This document shows, in pieces, positions 7,541 through 14,912 of a DNA stretch of 64,000 nucleotides; the first letter of the stretch is position 1; every line of letters begins with the position of its first letter. Both the position numbers and the translations under genes were made by a program. Source of the DNA: Kitasatospora sp. NBC_01266 (GTDB lineage: Bacteria > Actinomycetota > Actinomycetes > Streptomycetales > Streptomycetaceae); NCBI RefSeq assembly GCF_036242395.1, contig NZ_CP108458.1, forward strand, positions 8,246,001 to 8,310,000, in the 5' to 3' direction. Under the pieces are notes generated by a model. The model worked only from the letters and a program-made list of their open reading frames with translations. It ran no database searches and was not told the origin of the DNA.

Positions 7541-8995
7541 TCAGAGCCACTGGTGGATGGCGGCGGCCGCCTCGTCGAAGCCGATCCGTTCGGTCAGCTG
7601 TTCCCCGGGCGGGATGTAGGAGTTGGCGAACAGCTCGTACACGCCGCTCGAGCCGACCGAGAGCAGGTCCCTGAACGGCACGCGCAGCACGGTCCGCAGG
7701 TACTCCGGCGGCATGCCGCCCAGACTGAAGACGTCGGCGGCGTGCAGCGTGCGTACGGTGCCGCGCACGCGGTCGAAGAACATCGGGGTGCCGGCGATCA
7801 GCCCGCCGGTGTCGATCCGGCCGATCAGCTCCGCCTCCACCGGATCCCCGTGGCGCCGCAGCAGTTCGGTCCACCCGCGCTGCAACTGGCCGATGTAGAC
7901 CAGGGAACCGGGCCCCACCAGCGGCCGCACGCCGAGGTGCAGCAGCACGCTCATGCAGAGCGCCACCGAGGGGATGATCTCCTCACGCTCCAGGTGGTCG
8001 GCGATGGCGCCGGGTTCCAGGGGGACGCTGAGGTCCGAGAAGCGCGGGTCGGCCGGGACCAGGGAGGAGCCGTCGACGAACATCCGCAGCAGCTCGGGCC
8101 GGCCCGGGTACTTGCGCCAGAAGAAGTGGGTGCCCTTCCCGGCCGCCTCGTCCCAGGCGATCACGACGCCCCGGAAGGCGGCCAGCACCTCGCGCCGGAA
8201 GTCCGCATCGAAGAGGGCGGCGGACAGGAAGTTGGCGCGGGGCAGGAGTTCCAGCAGGCATTCACGCGTCACGTCCTCGGCGGTCGCGTAGAGCAGCTCC
8301 GGCAGGGTCGCGCGCAGTGGTTCGGCGAAGAGCAGCGGCCAGGTGCTGCGCAGCGCCACGGTGAGCTGGTCCCGGTGGCGGCCGGTGTGGGAGTAGTCCA
8401 GACCGTTCAGGAACAGCTGATATTCCGTCAGGAACTGCTGGTCGCACGGACTGTAGCGGTCCCAGCGCTTGATGGCGCGCAGCCGCTCCACGAAGTCGAA
8501 GCGCCTGCTGCCGGTGTAGTAGATCGCGTCCCGGTGCTGCTTGGCCGTGAAGTAGGGGACCGTCTCCTCGCGGAACCGGAAGCCGCCGCGCATATAGGAG
8601 TTGCCGGGTGCCACGTTGCTGCAGGAGAAGGTGATGATCGGCCGGCGGTCGTCGCCGCCCAGCAGCCGATCCGCGTTGGCGATGATGTTGGTGCCCAGCA
8701 GCAGTGGGTGGTTGAGGAGTTGGTGGTGGTCGACGATGTTCATCGCCGTCACGTCCGCCGCCTCGATGCGGACCCGCGCCGCCGGACCGAGCGCCTGGCG
8801 CAGGACCGTGCGGACGGCGCGGGCCAGCAGCTCGTGCCGCTCGGCGTGCGCGGGGTCGGCCCCGGTCGCGTGCAGGCCGGCCGCGTACTCGCCCAGCGGG
8901 GCGTCGATCTCGAAGTACGGTGCCATGGGCGGCACATACCGCCGGATCTGCCCCACCACGGCCTCGACGTCCGCCCTGGTCCGCCGCTCGCTCAT
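7541..8995 (-). CDS. Unrecognised 484-residue protein coupled to HypF
   Basis: I do not recognise the family. The sequence looks globular and soluble, with no signal peptide or membrane segment. Features seen: a His-rich segment NIVDHHQLLNHPLLLG near residue 90, a TFSCSNVAPGN segment (Cys at about residue 123), an FFWRKYPGRPELLRMF stretch, and GPGSLVYIGQLQRGW towards the C-terminus. It starts inside the HypF stop (ATGA, 8992-8995), so it is the last gene of a tight unit: oxidase, HypE, HypF, this gene. That spacing suggests it uses, accepts or directs the product of the HypE/HypF pair. This is inference from position only. Structure prediction would be the first useful test. Confidence 0.75.
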   Translation of the reverse strand: MSERRTRADVEAVVGQIRRYVPPMAPYFEIDAPLGEYAAGLHATGADPAHAERHELLARAVRTVLRQALGPAARVRIEAADVTAMNIVDHHQLLNHPLLLGTNIIANADRLLGGDDRRPIITFSCSNVAPGNSYMRGGFRFREETVPYFTAKQHRDAIYYTGSRRFDFVERLRAIKRWDRYSPCDQQFLTEYQLFLNGLDYSHTGRHRDQLTVALRSTWPLLFAEPLRATLPELLYATAEDVTRECLLELLPRANFLSAALFDADFRREVLAAFRGVVIAWDEAAGKGTHFFWRKYPGRPELLRMFVDGSSLVPADPRFSDLSVPLEPGAIADHLEREEIIPSVALCMSVLLHLGVRPLVGPGSLVYIGQLQRGWTELLRRHGDPVEAELIGRIDTGGLIAGTPMFFDRVRGTVRTLHAADVFSLGGMPPEYLRTVLRVPFRDLLSVGSSGVYELFANSYIPPGEQLTERIGFDEAAAAIHQWL

Positions 8996-11310
8996 GGCCG
9001 CTCCCGTCCGGCCGCGCGGGCGGCGGCCACCATGGCCTGACCCGCGCTGAGACCGCCGTCGTTGGTTGGGATGCGGCTGTGGGTGTGGACCCGCAGGCCG
9101 GCCCGGGTGAGTTCCTGTTCGGACCTGATCAGCAGGTGCTGGTTGAGGAACACGCCACCGCTGAGCACCACGTCGCGCAGCCCGCTCTCGTGCGACAGCC
9201 GCAGGCAGGTCTCCAGCACCGCGTGCACCACGCTCTCGTGGAAGGCCCGGCTGAGCTGCGCCGGGGACCGGTCCGGGTCGCCGAGCTCCGCCACCAGGGC
9301 TTCCAGCCAGGGCCGGTGATCGATCACCAGGCAGTCACCCGCCGGCCGCAGCCGCACCGGCCAGGGCGTGACCGGCGTCTGGTCCCAGGCGATCAACTGC
9401 TCGAGTTCGATGGCCGCCTGGCCCTCGTAGCCGACCCGCTCGCAGACGCCGAGCAGCGCGGAGACGGCATCGAAGAGCCGTCCCATGCTGGAGGTCTCGG
9501 GCGCGCTGACGCCCCGCTCGGCCATCCTCAGCAGGACGCCGACCTCGAAGGGGTCCCGCCGGCGCAGCAGGTCCAGCGGCAACCGTGCCGCGTCCGGCCC
9601 GAAGTGCTGGCCCAGCAGGGCGATGGCGATCCGGTCGGGCTCCCGCACGGCCCGGTCGCCGCCGGGCAGCCGGAAGCGGGCCAGGTGGGCCTTGCGCTCG
9701 AAGCCGCGGTAGTCGCCGATCAGGAACTCGCCTCCCCAGATCGTGCCGTCGGGGCCGTAGCCGGTGCCGTCGAACACTACCCCGATCACCGGCCGGTCCA
9801 GCCCGTTGTCCGCCATGCAGGCGGCCATGTGGGCGTGGTGGTGCTGGACGGCGACCAAGGTCACGTCCTGGCAGGCGGCGGCGTAGCGGGTGCTGTGGAA
9901 GTCGGGGTGCAGGTCGTGGGCGACGTACCGCGGCGTCACGCCGAACAGGGTGCGCAGCCGGGTGATGGTCTCGGCGAAGAACTCCTGGTTCGCCACGCTC
10001 TTGAGGTCGCCGATGTGCTGGCTGACGTAGAGGTTGCCGCCCTCGCCCAGGCAGACGGTGTTCTTGAGCTCCGCGCCGAGGGCGAGGACGGGTGGCACGG
10101 GGAAGGGCGTCGGCAGCGGGTCGGGGACGTAGCCGCGGGCGCGGCGCACGAAGCTGACCTTCGGGTCGAGGGTGCTGTGCACGATCCGGGCGATCGAGTC
10201 GTCCACCCGGGTGTGGATCTCCCGGTCGTGCACCAGGAGCGCGTCCAGGCCCCGCAGCGAGCCCAGCGCCTCCTGCTCGGTGCGGACCATGGGCTCGTCC
10301 GGGGCGTTGGCGCTGGTCGCGATGAGCACCGGCCCGGCGGCGGCGAGCAGCAGGTGCTGCAGCGGCGTGGCCGGCAGCATGAAGCCGAGCGTGCTGGAGC
10401 CCGGGGCGATGTCCGGCGCCAGTCCGCTGTCCGGCCGGGCCCGCAGCAGCACGATCGGCCGCCCCGGAGATTCCAGCAGGCGCCGTTCCCGCTCGTCCAG
10501 CACGGTGTGCACGGCGACCGTCGCGCTGTCCCGCCCGAGCAGCGCGAAGGGCTTGCCGCCGCGCTCCTTGCGGGCCCGCAGCTCGGCCACCGCGCGGAGG
10601 CTGGTCGGATCGGCCATCAACTGGTAGCCGCCCAGGGCCTTGACCGCCAGGATCCGGCCCGCACCCAGCAGGGCGGCGGCCGCGGCCACCGGGTCGGGTG
10701 TGTCGACCTCGGAGCCGTCCGGGAGCAGCAGCCGCACCTGCGGGCCGCAGGTCCAGCAGGCGTTCGGCTGGGCGTGGAAGCGCCGGTCGGCAGGCGAGTG
10801 GTACTCGGCCAGGCACTGCGGGCACATCGCGAAGTCCGCCATGGTGGTCCGCGGGCGGTCGTAGGGGACGGACCGGATGATGCTGTACCGCGGGCCGCAG
10901 TTGGTGCAGTTGAGCAGCGGGTAGCCGTGGCGCCGGTCGCCCGGGTCGAACAGCTCCCGCGCGCAGTCGGCGCAGGTGTGGCTGTCGGGGGTGACCAGCG
11001 CTCCGCCGGCGCCGCTCGACTCGCTGCGGCGGATGGTGAAGGAGGCCGACCAGTCCCGCACCGGTTCCTCGGCGACCACCGTGCAGGCGTCGACCCGGGC
11101 CAGCTCCGGCAGCCGCTCGAGCAGGTCGGCACCGAACAGGTCGGCCGCCGCGCGCGGGCCTTCGACGCAGATCGTCACGCCCTGGCTGTCGTTGCGCACC
11201 CAGCCGCCGAGCAGGTGCTGGGTGGCCAGGCGGTACACGTAGGGCCGAAAACCCACGCCCTGCACGAAGCCGGTGACCTCGAGCGTGCGGCGGACCGCCT
11301 CGGCGCTCAT
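8992..11310 (-). CDS. hypF: Carbamoyltransferase HypF
   Basis: 772 residues, full length for HypF, with all domains in order: acylphosphatase (VQGVGFRPYVYRLA, residues 10-95), two zinc fingers (CADC...CTNC and CPQC...CWTC), a YrdC-like domain (KALGGYQLMAD; SANAPDEP), and a Kae1-like domain (HHHAHMAACMADN, VVFDGTGYGPDG, LSGGVFLNQ). Known role: converts carbamoyl phosphate and ATP to carbamoyl-adenylate and moves the carbamoyl group to the C-terminal Cys of HypE. Its ATG shares one base with the HypE stop (TGATG at 11308-11312). No hydrogenase structural gene or HypA/B/C/D is in the window, so the usual role in [NiFe] cofactor assembly is not supported locally. Inference: the carbamoyl/cyano group is used elsewhere, possibly for a natural product. 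Confidence 0.93.
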   Translation of the reverse strand: MSAEAVRRTLEVTGFVQGVGFRPYVYRLATQHLLGGWVRNDSQGVTICVEGPRAAADLFGADLLERLPELARVDACTVVAEEPVRDWSASFTIRRSESSGAGGALVTPDSHTCADCARELFDPGDRRHGYPLLNCTNCGPRYSIIRSVPYDRPRTTMADFAMCPQCLAEYHSPADRRFHAQPNACWTCGPQVRLLLPDGSEVDTPDPVAAAAALLGAGRILAVKALGGYQLMADPTSLRAVAELRARKERGGKPFALLGRDSATVAVHTVLDERERRLLESPGRPIVLLRARPDSGLAPDIAPGSSTLGFMLPATPLQHLLLAAAGPVLIATSANAPDEPMVRTEQEALGSLRGLDALLVHDREIHTRVDDSIARIVHSTLDPKVSFVRRARGYVPDPLPTPFPVPPVLALGAELKNTVCLGEGGNLYVSQHIGDLKSVANQEFFAETITRLRTLFGVTPRYVAHDLHPDFHSTRYAAACQDVTLVAVQHHHAHMAACMADNGLDRPVIGVVFDGTGYGPDGTIWGGEFLIGDYRGFERKAHLARFRLPGGDRAVREPDRIAIALLGQHFGPDAARLPLDLLRRRDPFEVGVLLRMAERGVSAPETSSMGRLFDAVSALLGVCERVGYEGQAAIELEQLIAWDQTPVTPWPVRLRPAGDCLVIDHRPWLEALVAELGDPDRSPAQLSRAFHESVVHAVLETCLRLSHESGLRDVVLSGGVFLNQHLLIRSEQELTRAGLRVHTHSRIPTNDGGLSAGQAMVAAARAAGRERP

Positions 11311-12320
11311 CAGCAGAGCCTTGGCAACTGGGCTCCGTAGAGCAGGTCGACGGTGCTGCGCCGGCCGTCCGCGCCGAGCAGCCGCACGGTGCCCGGTGCG
11401 CCCGCCACGACCTGTCCGACCACCGCGGCCCGCGCGGTCTCGGGGTGGGCGTGCAGCGCGTCCAGGGCGGCCGTCGCCTGCTCGGGCGCGACGACCAGGC
11501 AGAGGTTGCCCTCGTTGGCGAGGTACATCACGTCCACCCCCAGCATGTCGGCCGCCATCGCCGTCTCCGGCCGGATCGGCAGGGCCGACTCGAGGAGTTC
11601 GACGGCGGTGGCCGAGGCCTGGGCGAACTCGTTGACGACCGTGCCCAGTCCGCCGCGGGTGATGTCGCGCAGGCAGCGCACACCCGCGCCGCACGCGTCC
11701 AGGACATCCGCTACGACGTGGTTGAGCACGGCGCAGTCGCTGCGCACCCGCTGCTCGAAGCCGAGCCCTTCGCGCAGCGAGAGGAGGTGGATGCTGTGGT
11801 CGCCGAGGAAGCCGGTGACGATGACCTGGTCGCCGACCCGCAGGGTCCGGCTGGACAGCGTGTGCGGGCGTTCGACCAGGCCGACACCGGCGGTGTTGAG
11901 GAAGATCCCGTCGGCCTCGCCGCGCCGGACCACCTTGGTGTCGCCCGCCACGATCCGCACGCCCGCGGCTCGGGCGGTGTCCCGCACGGAGTGCAGGATC
12001 CGCCGCAGGGCCTCGAGTTCGAAGCCCTCCTCCAGCACGATCGCCAGCGTCAGGTAGAGCGGGCGCGCGCCGCTCACCGCGAGGTCGTTGACGGTGCCGG
12101 CGACGGCGATCTTCCCGATGTCGCCGCCGTCGAAGAAGACGGGGTCGACCACGAAGGAGTCGGTCGTCATGGCGATGCGGGTGCCCGTGAGCTCCAGCAC
12201 CGCGCTGTCCTCCATCTCACCGATGTAGGTGTCGCCGAGAATCCGCGCGATGGTTCCGGTGATGAGCTCCTGGCTCATGCCGCCGCCGGCTCCGTGGTCC
12301 AGGACGACCTTCTCGGTCAC
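11310..12320 (-). CDS. hypE: Carbamoyl dehydratase HypE
   Basis: 336 residues. The start is GTG at 12318-12320, preceded by AGGAGAGG. It belongs to the PurM/AIR synthase-like ATPase fold: N-terminal DHGAGGGMSQELI, then DSAVL, MTTDSFVVDP, GTVNDLAVSGARP and the ATP-binding DITRGGLGTVVNE. The C-terminus is PRLC: HypE proteins end in PR-I/L-C, where the terminal Cys carries the thiocarboxamide that is dehydrated to thiocyanate. Keeping this residue argues for real catalytic function. The gene lies 37 bp downstream of the diiron oxidase gene and overlaps hypF by one base. Known partners HypC/HypD are absent from the window, so the cyano acceptor here is unknown. Confidence 0.93.
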   Translation of the reverse strand: MTEKVVLDHGAGGGMSQELITGTIARILGDTYIGEMEDSAVLELTGTRIAMTTDSFVVDPVFFDGGDIGKIAVAGTVNDLAVSGARPLYLTLAIVLEEGFELEALRRILHSVRDTARAAGVRIVAGDTKVVRRGEADGIFLNTAGVGLVERPHTLSSRTLRVGDQVIVTGFLGDHSIHLLSLREGLGFEQRVRSDCAVLNHVVADVLDACGAGVRCLRDITRGGLGTVVNEFAQASATAVELLESALPIRPETAMAADMLGVDVMYLANEGNLCLVVAPEQATAALDALHAHPETARAAVVGQVVAGAPGTVRLLGADGRRSTVDLLYGAQLPRLC

Positions 12321-12357
12321 TGCGGTCCTCTCCTGCTGGTGTTCGGCGATCGCGGGT

Positions 12358-13074
12358 TCAGGCGGCGGCGCTGGTGGTTTCGGCCAGGGCCTTGCCGAGC
12401 AGCGCCTGCCACCAGGTCTCCATGACCTCGATGGCGTCCAGAGCGCCCTGGCGGACCTGCTCGCCGTCGATCGCCGCACCGTCCGCCGGCTCGCTGCCGC
12501 GCTGGTCGAGGTCCACGAACGCGGCCAGGCCGTCCTTGTGGCCCTGCTCCACCCCGTCCTCCAGGTGGATGTCGTGGAAGCGCTTGATCAGGCTGCCCTC
12601 GTAGGGGAGGCCGCGGCGGTCGCAGATCTCCCGGCAGATCTCGAAGAAGGACTCGTGCTCGAAGATCGCGGCGGTCTCGGTCGCGTACAGCGCGCCCAGG
12701 GCCCGCGAGGGGTCCGGCGCGCAGAGCGCCGCGACCTCGGCCAGGAACGTGGTGGTGGCGGGGAACTCCACCCGCTGGTCCATGTCGGTGCCGACGTCGA
12801 GCATGCCCTGCTTGTACATGGGGGCGTGCCCGTCCTCCTCGTCCACGTTGCGCTGCAGCTCCACCGAGACCCCGGGCTCGGCGAACTTCCTGGTGCACTC
12901 CACCGCCTGCTGGAGCAGGTCCTTGTTCGCGTAGGAGAACTGGTAGTGCTCCATGACGAGCCACTCCAGCGATTCCGTGCTGATCGCGGAGAGGTCTCCC
13001 AGGAGCCTGCTCTTCACAGCGGTGGTGAACGCGTCGTTCCGCTCGTCGATCTGCACCGACAGACGCTCGGTCAT
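12358..13074 (-). CDS. Haem-oxygenase-like diiron oxidase/oxygenase (HDO superfamily)
   Basis: 238 residues from ATG 13072-13074. It is all-helical, with the ligand pattern of haem-oxygenase-like diiron oxidases: Glu in VMEHYQFSY, Glu and His in DEEDGHAPMY, Glu in ETAAIFEHESFF, and His/Glu/His in FHDIHLEDGVEQGH. Known family members include SznF (N-hydroxylation and nitrosation of methylarginine), RohS (azomycin), UndA and BesC, which act on amines, guanidines or by C-C cleavage. It is the first gene of the leftward operon that includes hypE and hypF. It faces the isochorismatase-like gene across a 263-bp region with two palindromes. Inference: N-oxygenation or oxidative cleavage of a nitrogen-rich small substrate. 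A thiaminase/TenA or PqqC relative is the alternative. Confidence 0.75.
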   Translation of the reverse strand: MTERLSVQIDERNDAFTTAVKSRLLGDLSAISTESLEWLVMEHYQFSYANKDLLQQAVECTRKFAEPGVSVELQRNVDEEDGHAPMYKQGMLDVGTDMDQRVEFPATTTFLAEVAALCAPDPSRALGALYATETAAIFEHESFFEICREICDRRGLPYEGSLIKRFHDIHLEDGVEQGHKDGLAAFVDLDQRGSEPADGAAIDGEQVRQGALDAIEVMETWWQALLGKALAETTSAAA

Positions 13075-13113
13075 GGCACACCTCTGCTCTCTTGCTGAAG
13101 TGAAGGCGGGATC

Positions 13114-13130
13114 GGGTGTAACAGACACCC
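13114..13130. promoter_or_regulatory. Inverted repeat upstream of the diiron oxidase gene
   Basis: GGGTGT, five bases, then ACACCC: a 6-bp inverted repeat about 40 bp upstream of the oxidase start, close to where its transcript would begin. It could be an operator or a short hairpin in the leader. Nothing else identifies a binding protein. Confidence 0.35.
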
Positions 13131-13189
13131 ACCGGAGTCGAGTTGAGCAGCCCGCCGGAGCCCGTTCGCGGTGGTCGGAGCTAACGTAG

Positions 13190-13201
13190 TCATACGCATG
13201 A
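13190..13201. promoter_or_regulatory. Candidate operator 1 (TCATACGCATGA)
   Basis: Differs by one base from the perfect palindrome at 13269-13280. It lies in the divergent promoter region between the oxidase operon and the isochorismatase operon. The central CG dyad resembles LacI-family operators, and a LacI-type regulator is encoded at the end of the rightward operon. Centres of the two sites are 79 bp apart. Confidence 0.6.
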
Positions 13202-13268
13202 TGGCTGACAAGGCATCAGCTGTGGTGGATATGGCTTGACTTGGCTGGCCACAACCCGTTGCGGCGAC

Positions 13269-13280
13269 TCATACGTATGA
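13269..13280. promoter_or_regulatory. Candidate operator 2 (TCATACGTATGA, perfect palindrome)
   Basis: A perfect 12-bp palindrome, 58 bp upstream of the isochorismatase-like start. Together with the near-copy at 13190-13201 it brackets the divergent promoters, an arrangement that fits a regulator controlling both operons. Binding by the local LacI-type protein is inference. Confidence 0.65.
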
Positions 13281-13337
13281 CTAGTGTCCTCTGGGTCTGG
13301 GCCCGCTCTGGCGCCCCTGCACTCCTGGCGGACTGAC

Positions 13338-13922
13338 ATGCTCCGATATGCGATCCTGACCAACGATCTGCAGCGTGACCTGGTCGACAAGAACCCGCAG
13401 CGCAAGGCCAACGTGGCGGCGATGACGCCGTCCTTCGTGCACTTCCTCGACCAGCTGCGGGAGTTGGGCGTCGTCGTCATCCACCTCCAGCTGATCTACG
13501 ACGAGGGCGACAAGAAGCTCGAACTCCACGACGGGCGGATCCCGGTACTGCGCGGCACGCCGGGGGCCGAACTGCTGCCGGAGTTCGTGCACCCCTCGGA
13601 CGTCGTCATGGAGAAGAAGAAGGACAGCGGCTTCTTCGAGACGAAGCTGCACGAGTACCTGGCGGAGCACCGGATCGACACCGTGATCATCACGGGCATG
13701 CAGGCGCAGGTGTGCATCCAGACCACCGCGGCCGACGCCCACTTCCGCGGCTACAACGTGGTCGTGCCGAGCGACGGAGTGGTCTCGACCCGCGACGAGG
13801 ACCGGCTGCGGGCGCTGGAGTGGCTCGCCTCCTACTGCGCCGTGGTGACCCCGATGGCCGAGGTGGTCGAGCGGATCCGCGGCGGCGTCGGCTTCGACTT
13901 CTCCGTGCAGGCGCTGCCGTGA
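13338..13922 (+). CDS. Isochorismatase-like cysteine hydrolase
   Basis: 194 residues from ATG 13338; an in-frame GTG at 13284 lies too close to the operator. The fold is recognisable from LTNDLQRDLV (catalytic Asp of the D-K-C triad), VVMEKKKDSGFF (catalytic Lys) and VIITGMQAQVCIQTTAADAHFRGY (nucleophile Cys in the AQVCI motif). Family members hydrolyse amide, carbamate or urea-type bonds: nicotinamidase, N-carbamoylsarcosine amidase, biuret hydrolase, isochorismatase. Next to carbamoyl/cyano-forming and guanidine-cleaving enzymes, a urea- or carbamoyl-type substrate is a reasonable guess. Its stop overlaps the start of the arginase-family gene (GTGA, 13919-13922). It is the first gene of the rightward operon. 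Confidence 0.85.
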   Translation: MLRYAILTNDLQRDLVDKNPQRKANVAAMTPSFVHFLDQLRELGVVVIHLQLIYDEGDKKLELHDGRIPVLRGTPGAELLPEFVHPSDVVMEKKKDSGFFETKLHEYLAEHRIDTVIITGMQAQVCIQTTAADAHFRGYNVVVPSDGVVSTRDEDRLRALEWLASYCAVVTPMAEVVERIRGGVGFDFSVQALP

Positions 13923-14860
13923 ACGGGATCGGACCATCCGCTCACTGGAACGGCCTTGTCCTGAACGGAAGTTCGGACCAGTCGGCGGTGCCGGACCAGT
14001 CGCCGGCACTGGCGGGGTCGGCCGACCTGTTCGTGATCGGTGTGCCCTTCGAGGGCGGTGCGGGCGGCGCCGGCGGCGCCTCCCGGGGGCCGGAGCGGGT
14101 CCGCGAGCTGTCGAGCCGGCTCAAGACGACCGACCGGCGCGGCCGGGACGCCTCCCACCTGCGGTTGCGCGACCTGGGCGACGTCCAGACCTGGCGGTTC
14201 GACCTCGCCCGGTCGATCGCGCAGCTGGAGACCGTCTACCGGTCGGTGTTCCAGGAGGTCGACGCCCCCGTGCTGACCTTCGGCGGCGACCACTCGATCA
14301 CCTACCCCATCGTCCTGGGCGCATCCCAGGAACGGGAGTTGGGACTGATCTGGTTCGACGCCCACCCCGACGTGCTGGACGGCTACCAGGGTTCCGCGAT
14401 CTCGCACGGCTCCCCGCTGCGCCGGATCATCGACGCCGGCGTGATCGCACCGCAGGACGTGCTGCTGGTGGGGACGCGGGCGTACGACCCGGGCGAAGTC
14501 GACTTCATCCGCAAGACGGGCATCAACGAGATCCCGGCGGCGGTCTTCACCGACGATCCGGCCGACGCCCGCGCCCGCTACCGGCAGCACCTGCGGGAGA
14601 TCGCCGAACGGGTCGGCCACTTCTACGTCACGGTCGACATCGACGTGCTGGACGCCTCCTGCGTCCCCGGCACCGGCACACCGGTGGCCGGCGGTTTCGG
14701 CACCGGCGAGCTGATCGGCCTGCTGGAACTGCTCCCGGAGCCCGTCATCGGCTACGACATCGTCGAGTTCGCGCCCGGCCACGACGTCGGCGGGATGACC
14801 GGCCACGCGGTGCTGGCGATCACCACGGCCGTGCTGGCCCGGATCGCCGCCGCGCGGTGA
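13919..14860 (+). CDS. Arginase/agmatinase-family hydrolase (first copy)
   Basis: 313 residues from GTG 13919, coupled to the gene upstream. The binuclear Mn-site motifs are intact: FGGDHSITYP (His), WFDAHPDVLDG (Asp-x-His-x-Asp) and TVDIDVLDASCVPGTGTP (Asp-x-Asp). Ureohydrolases cleave a guanidino or formimino group to give urea or formamide and an amine. An Ala/Gly-rich loop (EGGAGGAGGASRGPERV) lies where substrate specificity is set, and sequence alone does not tell arginine, agmatine, guanidino acids or formiminoglutamate apart. It differs clearly from the second copy at 18766-20037. It is placed between a cysteine hydrolase and an ATP-grasp ligase in one operon. Confidence 0.85.
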   Translation: MNGIGPSAHWNGLVLNGSSDQSAVPDQSPALAGSADLFVIGVPFEGGAGGAGGASRGPERVRELSSRLKTTDRRGRDASHLRLRDLGDVQTWRFDLARSIAQLETVYRSVFQEVDAPVLTFGGDHSITYPIVLGASQERELGLIWFDAHPDVLDGYQGSAISHGSPLRRIIDAGVIAPQDVLLVGTRAYDPGEVDFIRKTGINEIPAAVFTDDPADARARYRQHLREIAERVGHFYVTVDIDVLDASCVPGTGTPVAGGFGTGELIGLLELLPEPVIGYDIVEFAPGHDVGGMTGHAVLAITTAVLARIAAAR

Positions 14861-14912
14861 TCGGACCGGACCGACCGACAGGCCCCGGCACCACCCTCAA
14901 GGAGCTTCTGCC

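Noticed and set aside
8992..12320. HypE and HypF as ordinary hydrogenase maturation genes
   Set aside because: This cannot be excluded for the whole genome, but locally there are no hydrogenase subunits or HypA/B/C/D, and the genes are fused in an operon with an oxidase and an unknown gene. It is therefore treated as a different use, with the caveat stated.
12358..13074. Diiron oxidase gene as a TenA thiaminase
   Set aside because: The Glu/His ligand pattern spread over four helices fits haem-oxygenase-like diiron oxidases. The catalytic Cys of TenA is not present at the expected place.
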